Source: Chloroflexota bacterium (GTDB lineage: Bacteria > Chloroflexota > Limnocylindria > Limnocylindrales > CSP1-4). From it: a stretch of DNA of 48,497 nt. This document shows positions 1 to 8,542 of this stretch, in pieces (positions within the stretch are counted from its first letter, which is position 1; each line of letters starts with the position of its first letter). Made by a program: the position numbers and the translations under genes. The stretch spans positions 1 to 48,497 of the forward strand of contig JACPOU010000041.1 of the NCBI GenBank assembly GCA_016191345.1, read 5' to 3'. The notes under the pieces were generated by a model, which saw only the letters and a program-made list of their open reading frames with translations, was not told where the DNA came from and searched no databases.

Positions 1-65
1 CGTCGCTCCAGCTCGGACCGCTCCTCGGGTGTCAGCTCGATCCGGTACGGGCTCCGTCTCGACAT
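1..65 (-). CDS. IS630-like transposase, N-terminus only (runs off the window)
   Basis: Reading leftwards from an ATG at 65 gives 21 residues before the window ends: a basic start, then IELTPEERSELER. A short basic lead followed by an L-T-x-E-E-R-x-x-L-E helix is typical of the helix-turn-helix start of IS630/Tc1-mariner-like transposases. A perfect AGGAGG (complement of 71-76) sits five bases before the ATG, which fixes the start. Only the first helix is visible, so the family call rests on resemblance. Another small HTH protein is possible. It is the only hint of a mobile element in the window. Confidence 0.5.
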   Translation of the reverse strand, partial: MSRRSPYRIELTPEERSELER

Positions 66-724
66 CGGTTCCTCCTCTCGGAGGAATCGTAGCTGCCGAC
101 GTTACGTCGCGCAACTTGAGAATGGCTGTACTAAGCGTTCTCGCGATACTGGCGTGTTAGCCTGCCATCGCCCCACGGAGTGGAGCGTCGGTAGCGTGAC
201 CCGCCTGCGCAGGCGGAGCGTACGGCGCAGGCGGAGCGTACGGCGCAGGCGGAGCGTACGGCGCAGGCGGAGCGTACGGCGCAGGCGGAGCGTACGGCGC
301 AGGCGGAGCGTACGGCGCAGGCGGAGCGTGCGGCGCAGGCGGAGCGTACGGCGCAGGCGGAGCGTACGGCGCAGGCGGAGCGTACGGCGCAGGCGGAGCG
401 TACGGCGCAGGCGACGCCCACGCAGCGGTTCGGCGCCGCAGGCTATTCCAAGAAGGCTTGGCGGTGACGCTCGGCGGTCGGATTCGGCGCGGGCGATAGA
501 CACAGCCGCGGATTCCGGGCCCGTCGACTCCTCCTCGGAGTATTCCGGGGCGCTACGGGCCCAGAACGACGCGGCCGGCGCCGCGCCCAGTGGCTCGCCG
601 CCAAGCGTTCTGGCAATAGCCATGCGCTGGCCGTCGCGGGGGGGCGCGGCGCGATCGGCGGGGCCGGGCGGCGCAGAGGACACAGGCGGCGCTCTCGCAT
701 GCCGCGGCTTCGGGCCTCCCCGAA
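66..724. other. Gene-poor stretch between transposase start and CorC/HlyC gene
   Basis: No convincing gene lies here. Open frames exist on both strands, but those across 190-420 are made by the 18-base tandem repeat (RRRRSV on one strand, CAVRSA on the other) and those in 421-724 lack family resemblance, ribosome sites or coherent composition. Positions 111-145 contain a short AT-richer segment with the inverted words GAGAA and TTCTC; it could be the end of the insertion element that begins at 65, but the other end is not in view. I see no tRNA or other RNA gene. Confidence 0.6.
207..413. repeat. 18-bp minisatellite, 11 full copies plus a half copy
   Basis: The unit GCGCAGGCGGAGCGTACG is repeated head to tail from 207 to 404 (11 units); a twelfth breaks off after nine bases at 413. 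All full copies are identical except unit 7 (315-332), where position 330 is G instead of A. The array starts inside a perfect 16-base palindrome (201-216, CCGCCTGCGCAGGCGG), and each unit contains the self-complementary CGTACG. Near-perfect identity suggests recent expansion. It has no spacers, so it is not a CRISPR array. Confidence 0.95.
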
Positions 725-2059
725 CTAGCGGTCGTCGTCGGCGAACTGGTTGTCGAGCCGCGGCTTCCGGACGACGAGCACCTTGCCGACACGCCGGCCG
801 TCCGTGGTCTCGACCGTCAAGGTCAGGCCGCTGACCTGGACCGTGTCACCGGGTGCCGGCACGCCGCCGATCCGGTGGTAGATCAGCCCGCCGACGGTGT
901 CGTACTCCTCCTCGTCCTCGAGCTCGAGCTCGACGTCGAAGAGCTCCCGCAGCTCGTCCACGTCCGCCCGGCCGTCGATCCGGGCCTGGTGCTCGCCGAG
1001 CCGCACGACCATCGGCTCCTCGACGTCGTACTCGTCCTGGATCTCGCCGACGATCTCCTCGAGGAGATCCTCGATCGTCACGATCCCCGCCGTCCCGCCG
1101 TACTCGTCGAGCACGATCGCGATGTGGACCTTCCGGCGCTGCAGCTCGTGGAGCAGGTCGTCGATCGTCATCGATTCCGGCACGAGAACGGGCGGCCGCA
1201 GCAGCGTCCGCAGGGCGGGCCTCGGGGCCGCGTCCGACTTCAGGTACGGCAGCAGGTCCTTGGCGTAGAGGATGCCGACGACTTCATCGATCGAATCCTC
1301 GTACGCCGGGATCCGCGAGTGGCCCTCCTCGATGACGACGTCGATCGCCTCCTCGAACGAGGCCGACACGCGGATGCCGACGATCGACACGCGGGGCACC
1401 ATCACCTCGTGGACGCGGCGGTCGCCGAGCTCGATGACCGCGTTGATCATCTGCTCCTCCTCGGCCTCGAGGACCCCCTGCTCGCCGCCGCGCTCCACGA
1501 TGAGGCGGAGCTCCTCGGCCGTGATCTGGGCCTCGCTCGTGACCTCCGTTCCGAGCATCCGGGCGATCGTCCGGGTGATGCCGGTGAGGAGGGCCACGAG
1601 CGGCCCGAGGATCCTGGCCAGGAAGTCGATCGGCCGCGAGAGGGTCAAGGCGAAGCGTTCCGGATGGGCGAGGGCGAGGGTCTTCGGGACGAGCTCGGCG
1701 AAGACGATCGTGAACAGGGCGAGGATCGTGGTCACGACGACGAGGGCCACGAGGCTCGCATTCCCCTGCGACATGCCGGTCGATTCGAGCGCCCGTTGGA
1801 GGCCCTCGACCAGGCTGACCGCCGCGTACGCGGACGCGAAGAAGCCGATCACCGTGAGGCCGAGCTGCGAGATCGCCAGGAATCGCCCCGGGTCGTCGAG
1901 GAGCCGGCGAACCCGGCGCGCGCCGCTGCTGCCCTCGTCGACGAGCTGGTCGACCCGGCTCCGGCGGATCGAGACGAGCGCGATCTCGGCCGCGACGAAG
2001 AAGGCCTCGAGCAGGGTGAGGACGACCAGGACGAGGATCTCGGTCAGCGGGATGTTCAT
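725..2059 (-). CDS. CNNM/CorC-HlyC family membrane protein with CBS pair
   Basis: 444 residues. The N-terminal part (about 1-190) is a CNNM (DUF21) transmembrane domain: hydrophobic segments near 7-29, 62-85, 100-128 and 145-168, and the conserved ELVPKTLA. Two CBS domains follow (about 215-335, starting near VMVPRVSIVGI), then a CorC_HlyC domain (about 350-430) with DEYGGTAGIVTIEDLLEEIV before it. Family members are implicated in Mg2+/Co2+ efflux or membrane integrity; the name haemolysin is historical. The ATG overlaps the glmU stop by four bases (ATGA), so the two are probably cotranslated. The transported ion cannot be told from sequence. Confidence 0.9.
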   Translation of the reverse strand: MNIPLTEILVLVVLTLLEAFFVAAEIALVSIRRSRVDQLVDEGSSGARRVRRLLDDPGRFLAISQLGLTVIGFFASAYAAVSLVEGLQRALESTGMSQGNASLVALVVVTTILALFTIVFAELVPKTLALAHPERFALTLSRPIDFLARILGPLVALLTGITRTIARMLGTEVTSEAQITAEELRLIVERGGEQGVLEAEEEQMINAVIELGDRRVHEVMVPRVSIVGIRVSASFEEAIDVVIEEGHSRIPAYEDSIDEVVGILYAKDLLPYLKSDAAPRPALRTLLRPPVLVPESMTIDDLLHELQRRKVHIAIVLDEYGGTAGIVTIEDLLEEIVGEIQDEYDVEEPMVVRLGEHQARIDGRADVDELRELFDVELELEDEEEYDTVGGLIYHRIGGVPAPGDTVQVSGLTLTVETTDGRRVGKVLVVRKPRLDNQFADDDR

Positions 2060-3525
2060 GCGGTCCCGCCGCGGGCGGGCGGCCTGTCGGCGACGTCCGG
2101 GTCAGAGGCGGGGTCAGCCTCCGGGACGGGCTCCGGCCGTACCCGCGGCTCGCGGATCCGGGCCGGGACGCCGACGGCCAGCTTGCCTGCGGGAACCGGC
2201 TTCGTGACCACCGCCCCGGCGCCGGTCTTCGCCCCGTCGCCGAGGGAGGCCGGGGCGACGAGCATCGTGTCGACGCCGAGGAAGACGTCCTCGCCGATGA
2301 CCGTCCGGTTCTTCGTCCGGCCGTCCCAGTTGGCGGTGATCGTGCCGGCGCCGACGTTGGTCCGGGCGCCGAGCTCCGCGTCGCCGAGATAGCTCACGTG
2401 GTGCTGCTTCACGCCCTCGCCGAGGGTCGCGTTCTTCAGCTCGGCGAAGTTCCCGATCTCGGCGCCACGACCCACCGTCGAGCCCGGCCGGAGGTGGCTG
2501 TAGGGCCCGATCGTCACCTCGTCGCCGATGGTGGACCGCTCCACGACGCTCGCCCAGACCGTGCAGTCGCGTCCGATCGTCGAGGCGACGATCGACGTCC
2601 CGGGCCCGATCCGGCTCCCCTCCCCCACGCTCGTCGTGCCCCGCAGGATCACGTTCGGCTCCAGCGTGACGTCCGCCGCGAGGGTCACGTCCCAGTCGAG
2701 GTAGACCGTCGAGGGATCACGCATCGTCACGCCGGCCCGCATGTGGGCCTCGTTGCGGCGGACGCGGAGGGCCCACTCGGCCTGGGCGAGCTGGGCCCGG
2801 TCGTTGATGCCGTCGAACGTGCCGTCGTCGTCGAAGCCGACGGCGCTCACGATCCGGCCATCCTCGCGGGCGAGCCGGACGAGCTCGGTGAGGTAGAGCT
2901 CGCCGGTCGAGGCGGACGGTTTCACCGACCCGATCCGGCGCCGGAGCCAGGCGGCATCGAAGGCGTAGCAGCCGGCATTGACCTCGTTCGATTCGAGCTC
3001 GTCGGCGGTGGCGTCCCTGGCCTCCACGATGCGCTCGACCGTCCCGAACTCGCTCCGGACGACCCGACCGAGGGAGCCCGGCACGCCCGCGAACACGCTC
3101 GCCAGGGCGATGGCCGCGTCATCGAGGCGGCGCTGCTCGAGGACGGCCTGGAGCTGCGGCCCGAGGACGAGGGGCACGTCACCGGACAGCACGAGGATCT
3201 CCTCCGCGTCGTCCGGAACCGCCGCGAGGCCGGCCCGGACCGCGTCCGCGGTCCCGCGAGGCTCGTCCTGGAGGGCAAACACGGGATCGCCGGTGAACCG
3301 TGCGTCGCGGACCGCGGCCACGGCCGGCGAGTAGACGATGACCGGGGGCGCGGTGGCCGCCTCGGCGGCGAGCTCCGCCCACGCGTCGAGGACGTAGGCC
3401 AGCATCGGGCGCCCGCAGAGCGGGTGGAGGACCTTGGGGGTCCGGGAAAGCATCCGCGTTCCAAGGCCCGCCGCCAGGATGACGGCGGCGGTGCGCCCGG
3501 TGGACGCAGGTGGTGATGGGGTCAT
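2056..3525 (-). CDS. glmU: Bifunctional UDP-GlcNAc pyrophosphorylase / GlcN-1-P acetyltransferase
   Basis: 489 residues. It acetylates glucosamine-1-phosphate and then couples it to UTP, giving UDP-GlcNAc for peptidoglycan. The uridyltransferase motif LAAGLGTRM is at 17-25, followed by a Lys in TPKVLHPLCGRPML and GDVPLV. The second half is a left-handed beta-helix of hexapeptides with the acetyltransferase signature HHVSYLGDAELG. The last ~30 residues are Pro/Asp/Arg-rich and probably disordered. I chose the ATG at 3525 because homology begins just after it and a promoter ends six to twelve bases upstream; no clear Shine-Dalgarno is visible. It serves the same pathway as glmM and glmS 14 kb upstream. 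Confidence 0.95.
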   Translation of the reverse strand: MTPSPPASTGRTAAVILAAGLGTRMLSRTPKVLHPLCGRPMLAYVLDAWAELAAEAATAPPVIVYSPAVAAVRDARFTGDPVFALQDEPRGTADAVRAGLAAVPDDAEEILVLSGDVPLVLGPQLQAVLEQRRLDDAAIALASVFAGVPGSLGRVVRSEFGTVERIVEARDATADELESNEVNAGCYAFDAAWLRRRIGSVKPSASTGELYLTELVRLAREDGRIVSAVGFDDDGTFDGINDRAQLAQAEWALRVRRNEAHMRAGVTMRDPSTVYLDWDVTLAADVTLEPNVILRGTTSVGEGSRIGPGTSIVASTIGRDCTVWASVVERSTIGDEVTIGPYSHLRPGSTVGRGAEIGNFAELKNATLGEGVKQHHVSYLGDAELGARTNVGAGTITANWDGRTKNRTVIGEDVFLGVDTMLVAPASLGDGAKTGAGAVVTKPVPAGKLAVGVPARIREPRVRPEPVPEADPASDPDVADRPPARGGTA

Positions 3526-3537
3526 TCGGGTGGTGGA

Positions 3538-3567
3538 AGGGTATGGGCGGGCGGGCGGGGGTGTCAA
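3538..3567 (-). promoter_or_regulatory. Promoter of glmU, near-leaderless
   Basis: On the minus strand a perfect -35 TTGACA (3567-3562), an 18-base spacer and a -10 TACCCT (3543-3538). The expected start of transcription falls only about five to six bases before the glmU ATG at 3525, so the mRNA would have almost no leader, in keeping with the missing Shine-Dalgarno. It lies in the 100-base gap after ridA, the only long gap in this area. Confidence 0.6.
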
Positions 3568-3625
3568 TCGAGCGTCAGCGCGGCGGGCGGCACGGTGCGG
3601 CACCGGCCGGACGCGCGGCGGGTGG

Positions 3626-4012
3626 TCAGCTCCGACGCCTCGCGATGGCCTCGATCTCGATGAGCCCGCCCTTCGGCAGCTTGCCGACCGAGAACGTGGA
3701 GCGGGCCGGGGGCGGATCGGGCATGAAGCGGGCATAGATCGCGTTGACCGCCGGGAAATCGTCGATGTCGGCGAGGAACACCGTGGTCTTCACCACATCG
3801 GCGAAGGAGCAACCGCCGGCATCGAGGACCGCCTCGAGGTTGCGAAGCGCCCGCTCGGCCTGCGCCTCGACGCCCCCGTCGACCATGGCGCCCGTGCCCG
3901 GCTCCAGGCCCAGCTGGCCGGAGCAGAAGACGAGACCGTCGCTCGCGATGCCCTGGCTGTATGGGCCGATCGCCGCGGGCGCGCCCGAGGTCGTGATCGC
4001 CTGGCGTGTCAT
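3626..4012 (-). CDS. ridA: RidA (YjgF/YER057c/UK114) enamine/imine deaminase
   Basis: 128 residues, the usual length of the family. RidA proteins are small trimeric enzymes that hydrolyse reactive 2-aminoacrylate and related imines made by PLP enzymes. Visible family features are the start AITTSGAPAAIGPYSQG, the FCSGQLGLEPGTG stretch, the central NLEAVLDAGG, and the C-terminal ending in PPARSTFSVGKLPKGGLIEIEAIA, whose Arg binds the substrate carboxylate. The ATG overlaps the ispE stop by four bases. It closes the overlapping chain that begins with tsaE, although its chemistry is unrelated to t6A; this looks like operon convenience. Confidence 0.92.
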   Translation of the reverse strand: MTRQAITTSGAPAAIGPYSQGIASDGLVFCSGQLGLEPGTGAMVDGGVEAQAERALRNLEAVLDAGGCSFADVVKTTVFLADIDDFPAVNAIYARFMPDPPPARSTFSVGKLPKGGLIEIEAIARRRS

Positions 4013-5187
4013 CCGTGCTCCTCCGCGTGGTGCGCGTGCCGTGGGACCGCGCCGGGCTTGGTGATCGAGATCCGTGGACCGGCGGCGCCACCGATTGCTC
4101 CGGCCACGTCCGGACCTCCGGCGGCGATCGTCGTCGCGATGATCGACGGTGGGTCCGATCCGGGAACGACGATCGAACCCGACCGGACGGCATCGTCCAC
4201 CTGGCGCGCGGCCTCGCTCGCCGCCTCGGTCGAAGGATAGAGGACCCACAGCGTGGGGCCGGATCCCGACAGCCCGACGGGGCGGCCGAGGGCTCGCATG
4301 AGGGCTCGGCGGAGCGGGATGAGGCCCGGGATGACGACCCCGGCCGGGGCGAGGAGGTCGTTGGCGCTCGCGAGGACACCGGCCCGGGCGACGAGGTCGG
4401 CCGCCCCGAGCCCGCCTCGAAGCTCCACGGCAAGGTGCTCGGAGCTCGCCCGGGTGGAGCGTGGGTCGGTTGCCGCACGCCCCTCCGCGCGGTCCCAGGC
4501 AGCGAAGACTGCCGGCGTGGAGGCGGCCGTCGCCGGCGTCACGAGGAGGACGCCCGGCGGCGTGCCCCGGACGCCCGGCAGCGGCGACACCAGCTCACCG
4601 CGGCCCTCGACGAGCGCGGCACCACCGGCCAGGAAGAACGGCACGTCCGACCCGACCTGCGCGGCGACGCGCCTGCGGATGGCGTCGACCATGGGGTCGG
4701 GCTCCCGTGATCGCTGTGCCGATTCCACGGTGGGTGCTGCCGGCGCGCCTGATCCGGCGGCGGCCGCGAGCCCCCACGCCTCGAGCGCCGCGTCGATCGC
4801 GGCGGCCGCGTCGCTGCTGCCCCCGCCGAGCCCGGCCGCCACGGGGATCCGCTTCTCGAGGCGGATGGCCAGCGGGGCCGCGTCCGCCGACCCGCCCACC
4901 GCGGTCCGCGCCGCGGCCACCGCCTGGAGCACGAGGTTCTCCTCCACGGGGCCGGCGTCGAGCCCATCCACCCGCAGCGAATCCGCTCCCGATCCGGGGC
5001 CCGGGCCGGCGAGGGCGATGCTGAGCCGGTCCGCCAGCCCGAGCGGAACCATGATCGAGTGCAGGTCGTGGAAGCCATCGGGTCGCGTCCCGAGCACGGC
5101 GAGCGTGAGGTTGAGCTTCGCCGGGGCGAGCCGGATGACCGGCGCGAGCCGCCGGACCGCGGCCGCAGCGCGGCCCGGATCAGCCAT
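4009..5187 (-). CDS. ispE: 4-diphosphocytidyl-2-C-methyl-D-erythritol kinase
   Basis: GHMP-family kinase of the MEP isoprenoid pathway. PAKLNLTLAVLG near 22-33 and RPDGFHDLHSI are the substrate-binding signature, and PVAAGLGGGSSDAAAAIDA is the ATP-binding glycine loop. C-terminal LSGSGPTLWVLYP is the third GHMP motif. At 392 residues it is about 100 longer than typical IspE: there is a low-complexity insertion after LEAWGLAAAAG and an extra C-terminal tail. Its start overlaps the rsmA stop by eight bases, the ksgA-ispE order found in many bacteria. The start ATG is the one nearest the homology. Confidence 0.92.
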   Translation of the reverse strand: MADPGRAAAAVRRLAPVIRLAPAKLNLTLAVLGTRPDGFHDLHSIMVPLGLADRLSIALAGPGPGSGADSLRVDGLDAGPVEENLVLQAVAAARTAVGGSADAAPLAIRLEKRIPVAAGLGGGSSDAAAAIDAALEAWGLAAAAGSGAPAAPTVESAQRSREPDPMVDAIRRRVAAQVGSDVPFFLAGGAALVEGRGELVSPLPGVRGTPPGVLLVTPATAASTPAVFAAWDRAEGRAATDPRSTRASSEHLAVELRGGLGAADLVARAGVLASANDLLAPAGVVIPGLIPLRRALMRALGRPVGLSGSGPTLWVLYPSTEAASEAARQVDDAVRSGSIVVPGSDPPSIIATTIAAGGPDVAGAIGGAAGPRISITKPGAVPRHAHHAEEHG

Positions 5188-6127
5188 CGGCCGTGTCCCG
5201 AAGGGCGTCCCGGAGCGCGATCCACTCCGCGACGCTCAGCGTCTGCGGGCGGCGATCGCCGGCGATGCCGGCGGCGGTGAGCGCGGCATCGATGTGCGCC
5301 GTCGGCCGGGCGAGCTGCCGCGAGAGGACGTTCCGGATCATCTTCCGCCGCTCCCGGAAGCCCGCCTGGACGACGGCCCACAGCCCGTCCTCCGCCTCGA
5401 GCCGCGATGGCTCCTCGGCAGCGACGGTGGATCCGGGGCGCCGTGGCTCCAGCACGACGACCGCCGATTCCACGGCCGGTGCCGGCTCGAACGCCTCGGC
5501 GGGCACGCGCCGGGCGATCCGCACGGTCGCGTGGTGCTGGACGAACACCGAGAGGTAGCTCATCCGGCCGGGCGGCGCCGCGATCCGCTCGGCGACCTCC
5601 CACTGGACCATGAGGACCATCCGCTCCGGCCGCGGCGCCCGCTCCAGGAGGCGGTGGAGGATCGGGCTGGTGATGTGATACGGCAGGTTGGCGACCACCC
5701 GGTACGGCGGCGGGACCACGGTCGGCAGGTCCTGGTCCAGCGCGTCGCCCTCGATGATGACGAGGCTCCCCGGTCCGCTGCCGGCGGCAACCGCTGCGTC
5801 GAATCGCTGGCGGACGAGACCGGCGAGGCGGAAGTCGAGCTCCACCGCCGTCACCGCGGCGCCGTCCGCGAGCAGCCCGCCGGTGAGGATCCCGAGCCCG
5901 GGCCCGATCTCGAGGACCGCGTCGCCCGGATGCGCGTCCGCCTCGACGAGGATCGCCTCGAGCACGTCCGGGTCGGCCAGGAAGTTCTGCGACAGCGAGT
6001 GCCGGGCGCGGAGGCCCTCGTCACGGAGGAGCCGTCGGACGGCCAGCGGGTCCAGGCGCTCGCGTGACGAGGCCGCGCCGCGCGGCGACGGCCGGGACCC
6101 GCCGCCAGCCGCCGGGACGCCGCTCAT
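5180..6127 (-). CDS. rsmA: 16S rRNA adenine-N6,N6 dimethyltransferase
   Basis: 315 residues. RsmA (KsgA) dimethylates the two adjacent adenosines in helix 45 of 16S rRNA late in 30S assembly. SLSQNFLADPDVLEAI is the family N-terminal signature, VLEIGPGLGILTGGL is the SAM-binding motif I, AVELDFRLA holds the acidic ribose ligand, and VVANLPYHITSPILHRLL carries the catalytic NLPY. The first ~30 residues are Gly/Ser/Arg-rich and outside the family, so the true start could be internal, but the ATG overlaps the tsaD stop as ATGA, like most junctions in this operon. Confidence 0.94.
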   Translation of the reverse strand: MSGVPAAGGGSRPSPRGAASSRERLDPLAVRRLLRDEGLRARHSLSQNFLADPDVLEAILVEADAHPGDAVLEIGPGLGILTGGLLADGAAVTAVELDFRLAGLVRQRFDAAVAAGSGPGSLVIIEGDALDQDLPTVVPPPYRVVANLPYHITSPILHRLLERAPRPERMVLMVQWEVAERIAAPPGRMSYLSVFVQHHATVRIARRVPAEAFEPAPAVESAVVVLEPRRPGSTVAAEEPSRLEAEDGLWAVVQAGFRERRKMIRNVLSRQLARPTAHIDAALTAAGIAGDRRPQTLSVAEWIALRDALRDTADG

Positions 6128-7188
6128 CTCGCGGCCAGGGGCAGGGACGGCCGCGCGTCGAGATCCAGGCCCGCCCGTTCCCCCGCCGCGAGGCGCCAGG
6201 CGGCCGCCGCGCCGATCATCGCGCCGTTGTCGGTGCAGAGCCCCGGCCGCGGGATGACGACCGGGATCCGGAGGTCCGCGGCCGCCCCGACGAGTCGGTC
6301 CCTGAGCGCCGAGTTCGCGGCGACACCGCCGCCGAGCACGATCGAGCGGGCACCCGCCGCCCGCGCGGCGCGGATCGTCTTGGCGACGAGGACGTCGGTG
6401 ACCGCGTCCTGGAATCCCCAGGCCAGCTCGGCCACCTCGCCGCCGGGCAGCGGCTCGTCGGGCTGCGCCTCGAGCCCGGCGGCGGATCGGGCGGCGCCGA
6501 CGATCCGCCGTGCCGCCGTCTTGAGGCCCGAGAAGCTGAAGTCGAACGAGTCGCCGAGCCAGGCCCGGGGAAACACCGCGTCGTGCCGGATCGCGCCGGC
6601 CGCCGCCTTCTGGATCGCCGGACCGCCCGGGTAGCCGAGGTCGAGCAACCGCCCGACCTTGTCGAACGCCTCGCCCGCGGCGTCGTCGACGGTCTGGCCG
6701 AGGAGCCGGTATTGGAGGTGATCGCGCATCTCGACGAGGAACGTGTGCCCGCCCGAGACGATGAGGGCGACGAGCGGAAAGCGCGGCTCCTCCATCTCCT
6801 CCTGGCCCGGGTCGAGCAGCCAGGCGGCGTACAGGTGGCCCTCGAGGTGGTTGACACCCAGGAGCGGCCGGTCGTGGACCCAGGCGAGCGTCTTCGCCGT
6901 GTTGATCCCGACGAGCAGCGACCCGGCGAGACCCGGCCCGTGGGTGACTGCCACGGCATCGACGTCGGCCATCGTCACCCCGGCGTCCGCCATCGCGCCG
7001 TCCAGGACCGGCAGGATCCAGCGCAGGTGGGCCCTCGCGGCGACCTCGGGCACGATCCCGCCGGTGCCGGCATGGAGCGCGACCTGGCTCGCGACGACGT
7101 TCGAGTGGATGCGCCGCCCGTTCTCGACGAGCGCGACGCCGGTCTCGTCGCAGGACGATTCGATGGCCAGGATCAGGGGGCCGCTCAT
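6124..7188 (-). CDS. tsaD: tRNA A37 threonylcarbamoyltransferase TsaD
   Basis: 354 residues, ASKHA-fold metalloenzyme that transfers threonylcarbamoyl from TC-AMP to A37 of ANN-decoding tRNAs. The N-terminal LAIESSCDETGVALV is diagnostic, the metal-binding HLEGH lies at 114-118, and VALIVSGGHTFLV and LGGGVAANSALR match the ATP/substrate loops. Partners TsaB and TsaE are encoded immediately upstream. TsaC, which makes TC-AMP, is not in the window. The ATG overlaps the rimI stop by four bases. Confidence 0.96.
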   Translation of the reverse strand: MSGPLILAIESSCDETGVALVENGRRIHSNVVASQVALHAGTGGIVPEVAARAHLRWILPVLDGAMADAGVTMADVDAVAVTHGPGLAGSLLVGINTAKTLAWVHDRPLLGVNHLEGHLYAAWLLDPGQEEMEEPRFPLVALIVSGGHTFLVEMRDHLQYRLLGQTVDDAAGEAFDKVGRLLDLGYPGGPAIQKAAAGAIRHDAVFPRAWLGDSFDFSFSGLKTAARRIVGAARSAAGLEAQPDEPLPGGEVAELAWGFQDAVTDVLVAKTIRAARAAGARSIVLGGGVAANSALRDRLVGAAADLRIPVVIPRPGLCTDNGAMIGAAAAWRLAAGERAGLDLDARPSLPLAAR

Positions 7189-7781
7189 GCCGTCCCTCGC
7201 GGTGGCTCGGTGCCGTCGTCGAGGCGGACGTCGGAGGCCGCCGTCGGGCCGGTGGGAGGGGGCGCGGCGGACAGGGCGGCGCGGAGCTCGGCGAGCCGCG
7301 ACCGCATCGAGGCGCCGGCGAGCGGCTCCGTCGTCATGATCAGCGCATCCTCGCCGTTGTCGGAGTAGTAGCGCGGCCGCAGGCCGACCGGCCGGAAGCC
7401 GTACTTCTCGTAGAGCCGCCGGGCGGGCACGTTCGAGAGGCGCACCTCCAGCGTCGCCTCGCGGGCCCGCCTGGCGAGCGCGACGTCAAGGAGCGCAAGG
7501 AGGAGCGTCTCGCCCACCCGCTGGCGACGCCAGGCCGGATCCACGGCGAAGGTCGTGATGTGCGCCTCGTCCACCATCAGCCAGATCCCGCCGTACGCGA
7601 TGAGGTCGTCGCCGGCCCGGATGACGAGGTACGACGCGAGGCGGTTGCTCTCGATCTCGCTCCGATAGGCGTCGTCCGGCCAGGGCACCGAGAAGCTCGC
7701 CCGCTCGATCCGGTGGACCGCGGGCAGGTCCCCGACGGTCATCGGCTCGATGAGGATCCTCAGCGGGGGTCGTGCGACCAC
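7185..7781 (-). CDS. rimI: GNAT acetyltransferase, RimI-like
   Basis: 198 residues. A GNAT fold is visible from about residue 10 to 150: IEPMTVGDLPAVHRIERASF, the central strand IAYGGIWLMVDEAHITTFAV, the acetyl-CoA loop RRQRVGETLLLALL, and the RRLYEKYGFRPVGLRPRYY ending. RimI acetylates the N-terminus of ribosomal protein S18 and often sits between tsaB and tsaD, as here. The pantetheine loop ends in Thr where Gly or Ala is usual. A ~45-residue Ala/Pro-rich tail is extra. I chose the GTG at 7781, which overlaps tsaB by 22 bases and has GGGGAG just upstream; the ATG at 7742 is the alternative. Confidence 0.85.
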   Translation of the reverse strand: MVARPPLRILIEPMTVGDLPAVHRIERASFSVPWPDDAYRSEIESNRLASYLVIRAGDDLIAYGGIWLMVDEAHITTFAVDPAWRRQRVGETLLLALLDVALARRAREATLEVRLSNVPARRLYEKYGFRPVGLRPRYYSDNGEDALIMTTEPLAGASMRSRLAELRAALSAAPPPTGPTAASDVRLDDGTEPPRGTA

Positions 7782-8542
7782 GAGATCTCCCCGCCACCCG
7801 CGGCGACGCCGCGCGGCAATGTCACGTACTCCGGCACGAGCCGCTCCGGATCATCCACGTCGCCCGACGCGAGGCGGGCGACGCCGAGCTCCAGGAGCGC
7901 CGCGCCGAGGCCGTCCAGCGCTGCCGCTCCCCGTTCGCTCGCCTCGGCGGGAGCGCGGCCGGCGAGGTCCACCGCGACGAGCGTCTGCCCGGGATCGAGC
8001 ACGGGGTCCGTTCCGGCCGGCAGGATCCGGGCGCCGGCCGCGGAGCGGACCTCGACCCGGTCGTTCGGGCCGGCGGGCAGGAGGAGCACGAGGTCGGCCC
8101 CCGTGGAGCCAGCGGCCTCCCCGCGAGCGCCGACGCGGGCGGCCGCGCCGCCGGCAGCCGCGTCCGCGGCCCGCAGGAGCGCCTGGCCGGTGGAGATGCC
8201 GACGATCGGCACGCCCATCGCGTGCGCGAGCGTCTTCGCCGTCGCGATGCCGACCCGCAGGCCCGTGAAGGCTCCGGGGCCCGTACCGGCGACGATACCG
8301 GCGACGCCCGCGCGCTCCAGGCCGGCCGCCGTCATCAGCCGCTCGAGGCCCGGCAGGAGCTGCTCGCCGTGGCGGGGGCCGGCCGGCCACGCCGCCGACG
8401 CGATCGGCCGGCCGTCGGCCGCTCCGGCCGCGAGCACGACGCGCGATGTGCCCGTGTCAAGCGCGAGGATCCAGCCCGTCGTGCCACCCCGTGCGCGGTC
8501 CGGCGCCTGGCGTCCATCGCCCACGGACCCGTCCTGGGTCAT
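7760..8542 (-). CDS. tsaB: t6A synthesis partner protein TsaB
   Basis: 260 residues. TsaB is a TsaD-like scaffold without catalytic activity of its own that dimerises with TsaD. The N-terminal WILALDTGTSRVVLAA and the highly conserved GPGAFTGLRVGIATAKTLA are clear. The central and C-terminal parts are Ala/Gly-rich and poorly conserved, as is normal in the family. The first ~20 residues precede the homology, but the ATG at 8542 overlaps the tsaE stop as ATGA, so I kept it. The order tsaE-tsaB-rimI-tsaD is a classic cluster. Confidence 0.9.
   Translation of the reverse strand: MTQDGSVGDGRQAPDRARGGTTGWILALDTGTSRVVLAAGAADGRPIASAAWPAGPRHGEQLLPGLERLMTAAGLERAGVAGIVAGTGPGAFTGLRVGIATAKTLAHAMGVPIVGISTGQALLRAADAAAGGAAARVGARGEAAGSTGADLVLLLPAGPNDRVEVRSAAGARILPAGTDPVLDPGQTLVAVDLAGRAPAEASERGAAALDGLGAALLELGVARLASGDVDDPERLVPEYVTLPRGVAAGGGEISWSHDPR

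Noticed and set aside
207..413. CRISPR array
   Set aside because: Units are contiguous with no unique spacers, and no cas gene is near.
66..724. Degraded transposase or other pseudogene in 421-724
   Set aside because: No frame shows recognisable motifs of a transposase catalytic domain (DDE residues), so I see no basis for a pseudogene call.
154..834. Long open frames over the minisatellite (Arg/Ser-rich on the plus strand, Cys/Ala/Arg-rich on the minus strand)
   Set aside because: Their repeats follow automatically from an 18-base tandem array that is open in several frames. No ribosome site or homology at either end supports translation.
725..2059. Haemolysin
   Set aside because: The CNNM-CBS-CorC_HlyC layout indicates an ion-transport-related membrane protein. 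The toxin label is historical and unsupported here.
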